Below are positions 46,255 to 56,603 of a stretch of DNA of 64,000 nt, piece after piece (the first letter of the stretch is position 1; each line of letters begins with the position of its first letter). Source of the DNA: Glebionis coronaria. Lineage: Eukaryota > Streptophyta > Magnoliopsida > Asterales > Asteraceae. The stretch lies in NCBI GenBank assembly GCA_025667525.1, contig CM046882.1, positions 544,000,630 to 544,064,629 of the forward strand, written 5' to 3'. The notes beneath the pieces are model-generated. The model ran no database searches and was not told the DNA's origin. It saw only the letters and a program-made list of their open reading frames with translations. The translations under genes were made by a program, and so were the position numbers.

Positions 46255-47335
46255 GGTAAATTAAACAAAAAGGCATTGAACTTAAGAGTCATTTCCAATT
46301 AAGGTATCCAACTTATTTTTTTGGCATAAAAAGGTATCTAACTAATTTTTTGGCCAGTTTAAGTATTCTCGTTAAATGTATAACGTTATCCATAACTTTT
46401 ACGTTTCAAGTCCTCCGCTATCACCAACCTCAATCATCGTCGCATCGTGCTACCAAGTGTCATCTTTACCACCAGCTTTTCCACCACCTGCCACACCCAC
46501 CATTACCGCCACAAACCATAAACTCGCCATCACCATCGACCACTGATTCAGTTAATAAAGTAATGACGGAGGAAGGAATTTTCAATCTAGAAGACTGGTG
46601 GCACTTACTGCTTTCTCAACAACTCAATGGTCTCATATTCCACAAAAGCATGGAGCTCAGAATGCATATAAAGGTGACGGTAAGCAAGATGGTAAGAGAT
46701 AATTGCATAGTTTTGCAAAAATTCAGAGATGCTTTAATCAATTAATGTTGGTAATTCACTTGGTTATTCACCAATAGGAAAAAATAACATTTGTAACTTC
46801 GTATTTTATCGAGAACATCATACATGCATAATGCATAATGCATGATGCCTATGCAGCGAATGATCAAAATCAGTTAACATATAACCCACAACCCCATTGA
46901 TGTAAGAAAATCCCACTAGCTATATTGTATAGATATCTATCACATGTAAACAGGTAAAAAGAAGCATCAAAACAATTTACGTACAACTTTTAAGTGCATA
47001 GACATAAAAAAAATACTTGGCATCAAGAATTTCTTAGTATCGTAGCAAGCTGGTTGGCGATTTACAGAAATTGGGTGGTGTTGGTAGTGGGGGCAATGCT
47101 CGGTAGTGATGGTGATGGGAGGTTTGGTAACATAAATGTTGATCGGGGTGGTGATCGACAGCGGCGGTGGACTTAAAATGTAAAAGTTAACGAATAATCG
47201 TTAAATATTTAACAAAAATACCTAAATTGGACAAAAAAATAAGTCTAATACCTTTTTATGCAAAATAAAAAGTGTAATACCTTGATTGGAAATCACACTT
47301 AAGTTCAATACCTTTTTGTGCCAAATATAAAAACT
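46255..47335. mobile_element. Long-TIR non-autonomous element (Mutator-like candidate)
   Basis: The left end (ACAAAAAGG, ATTGAACTTAAG, TTTCCAAT, AAGGTAT and so on) matches the reverse complement of the right end (CACAAAAAGG, ATTGAACTTAAG, TTTCCAAT) for about 150 bases at roughly 80 percent, and weaker similarity continues inward. The interior is CCACC-rich on one side and GGTGG-rich on the other and has no transposase. The internal frame 46350-46745 shows no known domain. Long TIRs with a non-transposon-like interior are typical of Mutator-like elements, but no 9-bp target duplication was confirmed. Confidence 0.6.
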
Positions 47336-47778
47336 TAATGTACAAATTAATTAAACATCACTACTTTTAAACTTTAAGTATAACATAGGTTATGGTACAA
47401 TTATTAAAGCTATCCATAAATTTATTGTTATAAATTATATGTTAGTACAAGTATAAAGTAATTAAAATATTAAACACCACAACTAATATATTTTCAAAAG
47501 TAAAAATACATATTATTATACTTATTTTACAAACAAATATATAACACAGAATTTTATAAATTTATATGCTAACAAGTTGATTATACATTATGGTTTTAAA
47601 ATGGGACCGGACCGATGAGTCACCATCGGTCAAGCTAGCCAATATAAGACGACAGAAAATGAAACAAAGATAACAAGGCGAAAGCAGTATAAATGGGTAA
47701 ACCAGATCGAACTAGGATCATTTTTATTATTCTCTAATTAATTAGATTTTTAATTGGTGTAAAAGGAAGAAAAAGAAT
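47336..47778. other. AT-rich spacer, no gene seen
   Basis: No coding sequence or repeat structure is recognised. The stretch leads to the 5' truncation point of the LINE. Confidence 0.4.
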
Positions 47779-49738
47779 GCAATGTTTTTCAAAGTTGATT
47801 TTGCAAAAGCGTGTGATTCTGTTCGATGGGATTTTCTTCTTGATGTTCTTGAGGCTTTCGATTTTGGTCAGAACTGGTGCAAATGGATCCGAGGAGTGCT
47901 TTATTCCGCAAGGGCTTCTGTCTTAATCAATGGAAGTCCATCCAACGAGTTCACTTGTTGGCGAGGTCTTAAACAAGGGGATCCTCTAGCTCCTTATTTA
48001 TTCATTCTTGTAATGGAAGCCTTACATGTTTCTTTTGCAAGGGTGATAGCTGCTGGTTTATACAAAGGCATTCAACTTCCAAATCAGACAAATATATCTC
48101 ATCTCTTTTATGCGGATGATGCCATGTTTTTAGGGGAATGGTCCGAAGATAATATCAAAGGAATCATTCATATACTGAAGAGCTTCTTCCTTGCTTCGGG
48201 TCTTCGTATTAATATTTTCAAGAGTCAACTTTTGGGAGTAGGTATTTCAAAAAGGGAAGTTGATCAAGCAGCGTCTTCCATTGATTGTTATGTTATGGAT
48301 ACTCAATTTAGATATCTAGGTGTAATGGTTGGACAACGATCATCTCGTATTAATGCTTGGGAGGATATTTTGTGAAGATTTAAAGCGCGGTTATCGAAAT
48401 GGAAGGTGCATACATTGTCTATAGGTGGGCATTATACTCTCCTTAAATCCGTTCTTGGTGCAACCCCTATTTACAATATGTCTATTTTCAAGGTCCCATA
48501 CGGGGTTCTGAATTTAATGGAAAGTATTAGGGGTCGTTTCTTTAACGGTGCGTCCCTCAATGATAGTAAGTTAACCTGGGTGGTGTGGAAAAAAGTTTTA
48601 GCATCCAAGAATCACGGAGGGCTGGGCGTTTCCAGCTATTTTGCACTAAATCATGCTTTGCTCCTTAAATGGGTTTGGAGGTTTGTTTCTAATGATGTAT
48701 CCTTATGGTCTCAGGTCATTCGAGCTATTCATGGTCTTCGGATTGAATCACATTTGGTTAACACTGCTTCTAATTGGTGTGCTATCTTGCGAGAAGTTCA
48801 AGCGTTGAAAACAAAAGGCTTTGACTTTTGGTCTTATTGTAAACAAAATGTTGGTAATGGTATTAACACTCGGTTTTGGCATGACTGTTGGATAGGTGAC
48901 CAACCTCTAAAGCTAGTATGTCCCCGTTTATTCATGCTGGAAACAAACAAGGACATCACAGTTACGGACAAAGTGAATGGATCTTTAACTGCCTCCTTTC
49001 GGCGTCTTGTCCTGGCGGCGCTGAATCTCAACAACTTGAGGTTCTCAATAATCTCATACAACCGGTTATCCTTTCAAATTCAGAGGACCGCTGGGTGTGT
49101 AACCTGTCAGGTGATGGTTCTTTTTGTGTTAAGGACATTCAGAACTTTTTAGATGATCTTTTTCTCCATTCTAGCCCGAACCATACTCGATGGATTAAGC
49201 TCATCCCTATCAAGGTGAACATTTTTACTTGGCGCGCTAGACTAGACTGTCTTCCAGGACCAATTTGGCAAGAAGAGGAGTGGCTATTGAATCAATGTCT
49301 TGTCCGAACTGTGCCACCAACGAGGAAGATGTAAACCACCTTTATTTTTCTGCTGTGATTTTGCGCGGGCTATTCTTCATAGAATCAGCAGGTGGTGGAA
49401 TTTGGATGCGCAGGATTGACATTCTTTTCAGGATTGGCAAATTTGGTTACTCTCACTTCGATTGCCTTTAGCTATTAAATCTCTTTTGGAAGGAGTTTTT
49501 TCGGTTGCTTGGTGGTCTATTTGGAGATTTCGTAATCGTCTTCTTTTCGACGTTGTTACTCCTAAACGTGCTGAGGTGTTCGATGATATTGTTCTTTGTT
49601 CTTTTACTTGGTGTTCTACTCGATGTCGTAGCTCTTTTTCTTGGATAGATTGGCTTAAAAACCCGTATTGTATTTCCTTGTAATGTTCTAGCGCCTTGCT
49701 AGTTTTAACAAAATTCTGCCGATAAAAAAAAATGAAAA
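47779..49738 (+). pseudogene. 5'-truncated L1-type LINE: RT and zinc-finger domain
   Basis: The frame begins inside the reverse transcriptase (FFKVDFAKACDSVRWDFL) and runs through LINGSPSNEFTCWRGLKQGDPLAPYLF, the FYADD active site (about 48105), and SQLLGVG, then the C-terminal part (GGLGVSSYFALNHALLLKWVWR, FWHDCWIGDQPL) and the zinc-binding RVT domain (CPNCATNEEDVNHL). It is broken by a TGA at 48373 and by frameshifts near 48980, 49270 and 49440. It ends with an A-run at about 49727-49735, as LINEs do. No endonuclease domain is present. It is an old, dead insertion. Confidence 0.93.
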
Positions 49739-49740
49739 TT

Positions 49741-50139
49741 TTAGGGTGCGTTTGGTTTGGTAGATGGAATCACTATTGGTATGACTTTGATATACATAAT
49801 ATTGAGATTCGGTATGATAACTTTATTAATCGTGTTTGGTTTAGTTTTTCATTCCTTAAAACCAAACATGCATTCTTAAGGCATGTTTGGTACGTATATC
49901 TTGGTAATGGGTAATGCTAATAATAATGATACATATTGTTTGTTTACATCCATTTGCTCACTTAAAAAATCATGTTATTTCTTTATTTTACATGTTATTT
50001 ATTTTGATACTCAAATTTAATTTTTCAAACCAAACAATAATAATCGGAATGATAAATTTAATATAGTCCATTGTCATTCTATTTTATACCCAAAGTCATA
50101 CCGATTGTAATACACGACGTTATACCAAACGCGCCCTAA
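49741..50139. mobile_element. Short inverted-repeat element with TTAGGGTGCGTTTGGT ends
   Basis: It begins TTAGGGTGCGTTTGGT and ends ACCAAACGCGCCCTAA, a 16-base inverted repeat with one mismatch. ATT flanks both sides (3-bp duplication possible). In its middle, ACCAAACATGC and GCATGTTTGGT form a second inner inverted repeat near 49860-49890. It is a MITE without coding capacity inserted directly after the LINE tail. Confidence 0.7.
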
Positions 50140-50590
50140 ATTATTTGACTATTTAATAAATCATTATTTTGAATAATGGAATCGGTTCGGTTCGCTTTTT
50201 ATAATTCCGGTTTTATGTCAAAATGGAAATCGAGCGAATAAAAACCAAACCACTGATTTTTAGTTAGGTTCGATTATTCCGGTTCGTTTTTTCAGATTTT
50301 GAACATTAGCACCACCGGTTCATTTTTTACCCGGCGGCTTTTTCCCTCCCACCAAACCAAAACACACACACACCTACCTGCTTATTCTTAAAACTGCTTA
50401 TTTTTAAGACTGCTTATTCAGATTTCTTATTCAGACTGCTTATTTAGTGAAGATCCACATTATATGAATTGGGGTTTTCGTAAGTGTTTTCTTTTTTTGC
50501 TTCTTTTTATTCAAGAATTGAAATTGAGTTTTTGCTTAGTTCAGCTTATGGCTTATTTATATCAAATGGCCACAAACAATACAATGTATA
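50140..50590. other. Spacer, no gene assigned
   Basis: It contains repeated ATTCCGGTT words, a short CA repeat near 50370, and four CTGCTTATT repeats near 50385-50440. The frame 50464-50646 has no recognised domain. Confidence 0.4.
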
Positions 50591-50973
50591 GGGGGTGTTT
50601 GTTTTGGCTTATGAAACATAATCCAAAATGGGCTTATGTTTCATAAGCCCCAATTTTGTGGCTTTCATCGAGACTTATTTCCTTATATAAGTTTATAATG
50701 GTATGATAAACTTATATAATTAAGCAACTAAGTCTCACAATAAGCCACAATGACTTGTGAAGAAATATAAAGCCGAAAATAAGCCAAATTTCTGCTTATA
50801 TTTCATAAGCCTCAATTTTGTGGCTTATTTTGAGACTTAGTGGCTTATATAAGTTTATCATATCATAATAAACTTATATAAGCTAACAAGTCTCGATGAA
50901 AGCCACAAAATTGGGGCTTATGAAACATAATCCCATTTTGGATTATGTTTCATAAGCCAAAACAAACACCCCC
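50591..50973. mobile_element. Foldback MITE with about 150-base near-perfect inverted repeats
   Basis: It begins GGGGGTGTTTGTTTTGGC and ends with the exact inverse. The arms match through CTTATGAAACATAAT, CATAAGCCCCAATTTTGTGG and TTTCATCGAGACTT, diverging only at a few sites. Inner repeats of CATAAGCC and TTATATAAGTTTA add further stems. It would fold into a long hairpin and encodes no protein. It is a possible source of 24-nt small RNAs. Confidence 0.85.
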
Positions 50974-53007
50974 TTAATCCAATCCTTGGTATCTATACAC
51001 GATTTCTTTTTAGATTGTCCACTCTTGGTTATTTTCTTGATTTAAAGTTTGTATTTTTATTCATGTTTGATTTCAGTTTCTAATCTTAGTTAACCCGCGA
51101 AATGACATATGTATAGGGTATGTATCTCTGTAATGTTTAAGATTTGATTCCTTAAGTGTTGTATAAGATTTTAAATTTTCTTTAAGTTTTCGGGTTTGAG
51201 ATTGTTTGCTGAAACTTTTTTTTTATGCCAGTTGTGTTTTGGTGCTACAAATAAGCAGTTTCTAGTGTTTGGGATTTACTTTCAAGTGAAAAAACTCTTT
51301 CACATTCGCCTTCAATATTTCCATTGTTCAATGTGTAGGAACACAACTGGACCAACGTAGGAGCGCTGTCGTGCAATAACACATTATATGGAGAAGTTTC
51401 ATTTGGTATCCGGATGTGGTGGGTTTAAGAAACTCCCAACAGTGTGTTCGTATTCGAGGTAATTTTTGGCTTAGTTTTAGGATTGATGTTAAACTGCATT
51501 TTGTGCTTATTTTTGGGATTTATGTTGACCCGCGGAGCATTGATGTTAAATTGAAAATGCAGTATGGGCGCTATAATGGGCGAAACAAGAAAGTCAAACT
51601 GGGAAACAGGGGAGGGAATACCCGAGAAGGTGAAAGAGAGGGCGAAGTGATGGGAAAGAAGATGTGGTGCTAAAGAACCATTCGCCTGTTAAGGTCGGTG
51701 CATGTGTTTAAATATTGTACGCATATGCTAGTACTTAACGAGCTTTATTGGCATTAATCATCACGTTGTTTTGTCTGAATCAGGTACATATTGATGGCCA
51801 TATGGTTCCAGGTGGATTTTTGCTACATGTTATAAGAAACGAAGATCCTGAAGAATTAAAAGGAACTTGGTTTTGATACCTTTGGATTAATGAAGGGGAA
51901 AAGATGTCGCAATTAAATGTATCAAGAAGAGCTGCTTTGCAAGCTGATCGTCCGAGTAAGAAAGATTGGTAAGCATCATCATTATCATCTAACCTTGATC
52001 AATTCTCAGTTCTCACCATTCATTTATCGTTGCTCTCTATTTGTCATCTTACATTATCTCTCTTATTCTAGATATCTTAGATACCTTAATTTTATATACC
52101 TTAAATACCCCCTGAAAGAAAACAGGTTAAGCAATCGAGAGATGCCTAAGCCTGCATAAGTGCGGTTGAAAGATTTTTTAACCACAACTTGATTTCTATT
52201 GTTACTTATTGAAATTTATTTGTATGTTAGGAAGAGATGGTAGAACACTAAATTGTAGATGCCGACTATGCATCTAGAATCGAGCTGGTAAGAGCATCAA
52301 CTTATTAAGTTGGAATTTGGTGTGATAGTAAGGTTACTTTCGTGGGCTTATGGGCTTTCTTACCTGAGCTAATTGGCTTATTTGTTAGACATATGAAATT
52401 GTATTTGTAATACGCGTTGGTCGCTTAGGGGCTCGGGAAATCTAGAATACTTAAATAAGCAAACAAATTTGAAATGCGAAGAGAGTGATGAGTGTGAAAA
52501 ATAGTAGTGCCAACCTTCTTTTCTTACGTATAACAAATTAATCTCAGATTACGAATGCTGTTTTTCTTTTATGTTTAGAAATTCAAATATCAAACATTAG
52601 TTAAAAAGTACCATTGTTATAAGTTTCTAAATAATAAAGTGACATGTCGTTATGTTTTGGTTAATGTATATAAGTTCATGCTGATCTGATTATGCCAATT
52701 TAGTACCTTTAAACTTCAAATTATTGGTCCATGTATAAAATTTGGGTGTGTAAATATTCAGTATTTAATAGGCATATACCATGTTCCAAGAGCTTTATGA
52801 GAATTTTATGTGATAAACTTGGAATTCGAACTGCAAAGGTTTTGTGTTTACTTGATTCAGTCGAACATGACAATTTCAGTCCATTGTGCATTATAAGTTA
52901 CTTAGGATAAGTGTTGATTCTGACAATTTCCGGAAGTGGTAATTTGAAAGTGGAGGGAGAAAATTAACAAGTTATCACAACTTATCTCCTGGTGTCGTTC
53001 CTGTTGA
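50974..53007. other. Unassigned 2-kb stretch
   Basis: Short exon-like frames occur (for example VHIDGHMVPGGFLLHV near 51784 and RRAALQADRPSKKDW near 51930, followed by a GTAAGC-type donor), but I could not link them to a protein family. This may be decayed gene sequence. No repeats of note are seen. Confidence 0.35.
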
Positions 53008-53012
53008 GATAA
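53008..53012. other. Target duplication GATAA (left copy) of the fused pair
   Basis: GATAA precedes the first LTR at 53013 and also follows the miniature element at 55416-55420. The five bases after the gag element alone are ATTAA, and those before the miniature element alone are TTAAT. Confidence 0.75.
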
Positions 53013-53297
53013 TGATACGATCCTGCTGTCTCTTATTATATTAATAAGATAATTAGTTTATTTACTTTCCTTTTATTGTTTTATCTTAGGGACCAAGTTA
53101 AGTCTAGGGCAACTTTCATTATATATAGAGGATTAAGGGCTGTAAGATGATTATGTTTAATGATAATGAAGTATTGGTTTTATTAATCAATTGGGAAGTC
53201 GGTTTATCTCACTAATATAAGCCACTGGGGGGTCGGGTTATCCCATTAACATAATCTATCTATCCTTTTATCTCTATTATCGATCTGGTTCGTATCA
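53013..53297 (+). repeat. 5' LTR of the gag-only element
   Basis: It begins TGATACGATCCTGCTG and ends GGTTCGTATCA, giving an inverted TGATACGA/TCGTATCA terminus. By eye it is identical to 54595-54879. A TATATATAG box lies near 53125. Confidence 0.93.
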
Positions 53298-53299
53298 AT

Positions 53300-53312
53300 T
53301 GGTATCAGAGCT
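53300..53312 (+). other. Primer binding site (initiator tRNA-Met)
   Basis: TGGTATCAGAGCT follows the LTR after two bases, the standard initiator tRNA-Met primer site. Confidence 0.9.
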
Positions 53313-53333
53313 GTTTCGATTCTAGGGTTTCAA

Positions 53334-53334
<1 letters not shown>

Positions 53335-53377
<43 letters not shown>
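53335..53377 (+). repeat. A43 homopolymer in the leader
   Basis: About 43 adenines stand directly after the primer-site region. Length is likely variable or subject to sequencing error. Confidence 0.9.
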
Positions 53378-53378
<1 letters not shown>

Positions 53379-53383
53379 GTTTA

Positions 53384-53465
53384 CCCGGACACTATTCATC
53401 CGAATCACTGTTCACGTCCAGAAATTACTGTTCATCGCTACTGTTCATCGACTACTGTTCATCCG
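53384..53465 (+). repeat. Leader repeats of ACTGTTCATC
   Basis: Five or six near-copies of CTGTTCATC or CTATTCATC follow in tandem just before the gag start codon. Confidence 0.8.
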
Positions 53466-53477
53466 GGGCACAAGAAG

Positions 53478-54626
53478 ATGGTTAACAGCATGCGTTCATT
53501 CGGAAGAGATTTAAAGATGTCTAACTTTGAAGGAGGTGATGTTTTTGGGTGGATTTACCGCATGGAACGATATTTTCATATCGAGAGGATTGAGGCTAAG
53601 GATCAATTAACGGCTGTGGAGTTATGTTTAGAGGGACAAGCTCTTTCTTGGTTATGTTGGAGTGATTGTCGAACTCCGTTTAGATCTTGGGAGGATTTTA
53701 AAAGGCGAATATTAAACAGATTCGAACAATCTCGTGAGGGTAGTTCGTATGAGCAATATTCGGCGATTAGAACCTACCAAGAGAATAAGAGGCGTGAAGA
53801 ATGGAATCAAATGATTAAAGAAAAAATTGAAGAGGATAAGTGGCGTGAAGCATGTATTCAAAAGCTTGAAGAGATGAAAAATATAATTCAGTCTTTACGG
53901 AATCCCATATCGCCACCAGTAACAACCAAGGTACCCGCAAAACCGATTCAAAATACCCTACGTTTTGAAGAAAATAGCGGGCAAAGTTATACAAGTGGTG
54001 AGGAGGTGAAAGTAGAGTTGAAAGGCAACGTTGTTAAAGGTGTTCATGTCACAGATTCAAAAGAAGATGCTGATGTACATGGTGGGGGAAACCTACCACA
54101 AACAGAAAATGCACTTCCGGATTTGGATACAAAAGACATTGGCACATGCACCATGGTTCCAGAAAAAGCAAATAACCAAGACAACACGAACATGACAAAG
54201 GATCAGCCACGTGTACGAGAGAAGGATGTACCTTCGCATGGGCCGAGAGAACAACAAATGGTTGGACAGATTTTGGGTGTAGTGCTGGAAAAACATACTA
54301 TTGGGTTTGATTTAAGGGCTTCCGAGGGGCTTCATTGTGACATAAGGAAGGAAGAAAGGATAACTTGGAATCCAGGGATCCATCGTCATCCATCAGAAAG
54401 AAAATGGAATTTTGGCCTGAATGTTTATACAAAATCGATTATCAAAAGCAATCATGTGTTTCAAATTTTTAGGCCTAATGATGACCAACATGAGAGGAGG
54501 GGAGTTCAAAGAAGAGTTTGGGATCCCGGGATTACTCGAGGCTACATCTTTATGCAACACCTTGAGGACAAGGTGTGTTTGGGGGCGGGAGTATTGATAC
54601 GATCCTGCTGTCTCTTATTATATTAA
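53478..54626 (+). CDS. gag: gag protein of the gag-only element, 382 residues
   Basis: An open frame starts at ATG 53478. The region FEGGDVFGWIYRMERYFHI, LCLEGQALSWLCWSD, FRSWEDFKRRILNRFEQS is the Ty3/gypsy-type retrotransposon gag domain (about residues 15-100). A helical Glu/Lys stretch (100-150) and a less conserved, charged C-terminal half follow. No zinc knuckle, protease or RT is present. Gag would make particles that package the RNA. The last ten or so codons lie inside the 3' LTR. A full-length frame and identical LTRs suggest recent activity. Confidence 0.88.
   Translation: MVNSMRSFGRDLKMSNFEGGDVFGWIYRMERYFHIERIEAKDQLTAVELCLEGQALSWLCWSDCRTPFRSWEDFKRRILNRFEQSREGSSYEQYSAIRTYQENKRREEWNQMIKEKIEEDKWREACIQKLEEMKNIIQSLRNPISPPVTTKVPAKPIQNTLRFEENSGQSYTSGEEVKVELKGNVVKGVHVTDSKEDADVHGGGNLPQTENALPDLDTKDIGTCTMVPEKANNQDNTNMTKDQPRVREKDVPSHGPREQQMVGQILGVVLEKHTIGFDLRASEGLHCDIRKEERITWNPGIHRHPSERKWNFGLNVYTKSIIKSNHVFQIFRPNDDQHERRGVQRRVWDPGITRGYIFMQHLEDKVCLGAGVLIRSCCLLLY
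54578..54594 (+). other. Polypurine tract of the gag-only element
   Basis: GTTTGGGGGCGGGAGTA-type sequence directly precedes the 3' LTR. Confidence 0.7.
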
Positions 54627-54879
54627 TAAGATAATTAGTTTATTTACTTTCCTTTTATTGTTTTATCTTAGGGACCAAGTTAAGTCTAGGGCAACTTTCA
54701 TTATATATAGAGGATTAAGGGCTGTAAGATGATTATGTTTAATGATAATGAAGTATTGGTTTTATTAATCAATTGGGAAGTCGGTTTATCTCACTAATAT
54801 AAGCCACTGGGGGGTCGGGTTATCCCATTAACATAATCTATCTATCCTTTTATCTCTATTATCGATCTGGTTCGTATCA
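54595..54879 (+). repeat. 3' LTR of the gag-only element
   Basis: No difference from 53013-53297 was found by eye over 285 bases. It ends GGTTCGTATCA at 54879 and is followed by ATTAAT and then the inverted end of the miniature element. Confidence 0.93.
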
Positions 54880-54895
54880 ATTAATTGATACGAAC
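54868..54895. other. 28-base perfect palindrome at the junction of two retrotransposons
   Basis: GGTTCGTATCAATT is followed by its exact inverse AATTGATACGAACC. The left half is the U5 end of the gag-only element plus the ATT that normally precedes its primer site. The right half is the same for the miniature element on the other strand. Confidence 0.92.
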
Positions 54896-55415
54896 CTATC
54901 CCATACTAGGCTCGTAATCGGTTTATAAGTCCCAAGCGTAGAACTCACTCAAAAAGCTAGCTTGTTTGAGGAGGGGACACCTGGACATTATAAACCATCA
55001 ACCATTCCCATACTTGGCCGATGTGGGATCATAACATTACCCCACCCTTTGAAGAACCAACGTCCTCGTTGGTCACGGCTATGTTGGTCACGGTTGGCAC
55101 CCCCTTTGGGTCCAAGCCACCACTCCATAGGCCACCACTCCGAGCTCGTTGGTCACGGCTATGTTGGTCACGGTTGGCACCCCCTTTGGGTCCAAGCCAC
55201 CACTCCATAGGCCACCACTCCGAGTGTTGGAACCTCGTAAGGTAGGGCTAGCTCTGATACCAATTGATACGAACCTATCCCATACTAGGCTCGTAATCGG
55301 TTTATAAGTCCCAAGCGTAGAACTCACTCAAAAAGCTAGCTTGTTTGAGGAGGGGACACCTGGACATTATAAACCATCAACCATTCCCATACTTGGCCGA
55401 TGTGGGATCATAACA
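54886..55415 (-). mobile_element. TRIM (terminal-repeat retrotransposon in miniature), 530 bp
   Basis: On the minus strand, LTRs of 151 bases (55415-55265 and 55036-54886) begin TGTTATGATCCCACATCGG and end GGTTCGTATCA and look identical. A tRNA-Met primer site TGGTATCAGAGC follows the first LTR, and a polypurine tract AAAGGGTGGGGTAA precedes the second. The interior is only 228 bases and non-coding. Such elements move with enzymes of other retrotransposons. The U5 end and primer site are identical to those of the gag-only element to its left. Confidence 0.9.
55065..55224. repeat. 80-bp exact tandem duplication in the TRIM interior
   Basis: The unit starting CTCGTTGGTCACGGC and ending CACTCCGAG occurs twice in a row (55065-55144 and 55145-55224). 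Each unit itself contains GTTGGTCACGG twice. Confidence 0.93.
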
Positions 55416-56059
55416 GATAATTCGATAACCATTCGATCCACTGGTAAGTCCCTCTAGAATCTAGCACAGTGATTTGATCTTAGGGTAATGCATTGTTAGA
55501 GTTACTAGTAATTAGGCGTTTGGAAGTGATTTTTTGGATTCCCTTTGTTGATGAGGAATTATGTTGATCATGATAGACACCAGAGGGTTCGGTGTCGACC
55601 GTAGACATATAAGATGATAATCAAAGTAAATAACAAGTCAACTTTAATAATATGTATTGCAAAAAATATGTTAAGTCCTATCTGTTAACAATGAATTAAA
55701 TTATAAAACACAGTGCCAGGGATATTACTTCATATTTTCTATTGATTAGTCAGGATCAAATGACAAATCGAGTTGGACCAAATGACAAATGGACCAAATG
55801 ACAAATCGACAATGACATGCTTTTAGTGTTTTTCTTTCGTGGGTTTTGGTTTTCCGTGACTTTGTAAAGATATAATCCTTTGGCAAAGTAACTTTGTTGT
55901 TTATATAAGAAATTCATTTACGTCTTGAATTCGTTTGCTTTAAGCTTGAAAATGTTTCATATAAGTAATCAAGTTGGACCAACCGGCTATGTGAATGTGG
56001 CAACAACGCTCACACCTGTAACTATGAATAATGATGATATTATCGAAATGGTTTTGCAG
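55416..56059. other. Spacer, no gene assigned
   Basis: It starts with GATAA, the right target duplication of the fused pair. The words GACCAAATGACAAAT repeat two or three times near 55773-55808. No coding sequence is assigned. Confidence 0.4.
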
Positions 56060-56190
56060 GTTTAATAACAGGCTGTTTCCCCTGTGTTGCCTCAGGTCAG
56101 GTTGCAGACACGTTGGACGAGGGTCAAAGTTATAATGTATGCTGTGTTAACTTCCGGCGTTGTGTATCAAGAGATCACTGCTGTCTAAAG
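56060..56190 (+). pseudogene. PLAC8 / Cys-rich family gene fragment (tentative)
   Basis: After a TTTTGCAG acceptor the frame reads LITGCFPCVASGQVADTLDEGQS, close in pattern to the CFCPCVTFGQIAEIVDEG core of plant PLAC8 (cadmium resistance / cell number regulator) proteins, small membrane proteins with Cys-rich segments. The frame then continues with CCVNF and ends at an AAAG/GTAC donor-like site. The rest of such a gene is not found, so this is a fragment. Confidence 0.42.
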
Positions 56191-56603
56191 GTACTATAAA
56201 ACAGGAACAGCTCCTTTAGTGTTTGTGAATTGAATAAGTAATAATGTAGATATAAATAAAGCTAGAAAATGAGACTATTAAAAAAAGAGGTCGACTGACT
56301 TGGGATCGTCCGCCACAGGTTTGACCACTTTTTATCTATAGGTCCCATTCTTTCAGGTAAATAAGAAAGTGAATTGACTCCTTTTCCCTTGACACAACAG
56401 TGTTGTGATTGTAAATGAAATCGTCCACCTAAGATTCAAATATTAGTTATAGTAGCCTAAAATGCAAATCTGTTTAGGAATATCTTAGGAAATATATTTA
56501 CTTGCCATTAATTGTTCCTACGACTATCATTAGAACTTAGAACTAAACAGAAATCTTTTGAGTATCGTGTGTGATATCTTCAAAGTGCTCTAATTACCTG
56601 CAG

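Larger units (their letters stand above)
53013..54879 (+). mobile_element. Non-autonomous gag-only LTR retrotransposon (TR-GAG type)
   Basis: It has two 285-base LTRs that look identical (TGATACGATCC to GGTTCGTATCA), a tRNA-Met primer site, a poly(A) leader, one gag ORF, and a polypurine tract, with no pol. This matches the class described as TR-GAG elements, which depend on another element for enzymes. LTR identity indicates very recent integration. Its right end is joined to the miniature element at 54886 instead of to a normal target duplication. Confidence 0.88.

Noticed and set aside
51416..51673. 85-codon ORF with basic C-terminus
   Set aside because: No known domain, no repeat or splice context; likely chance.
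54886..55415. The repeat considered as a Cassandra element carrying 5S rRNA promoter sequence
   Set aside because: The LTR has no recognisable 5S A-box/C-box stretch; general TRIM structure is supported, Cassandra identity is not.
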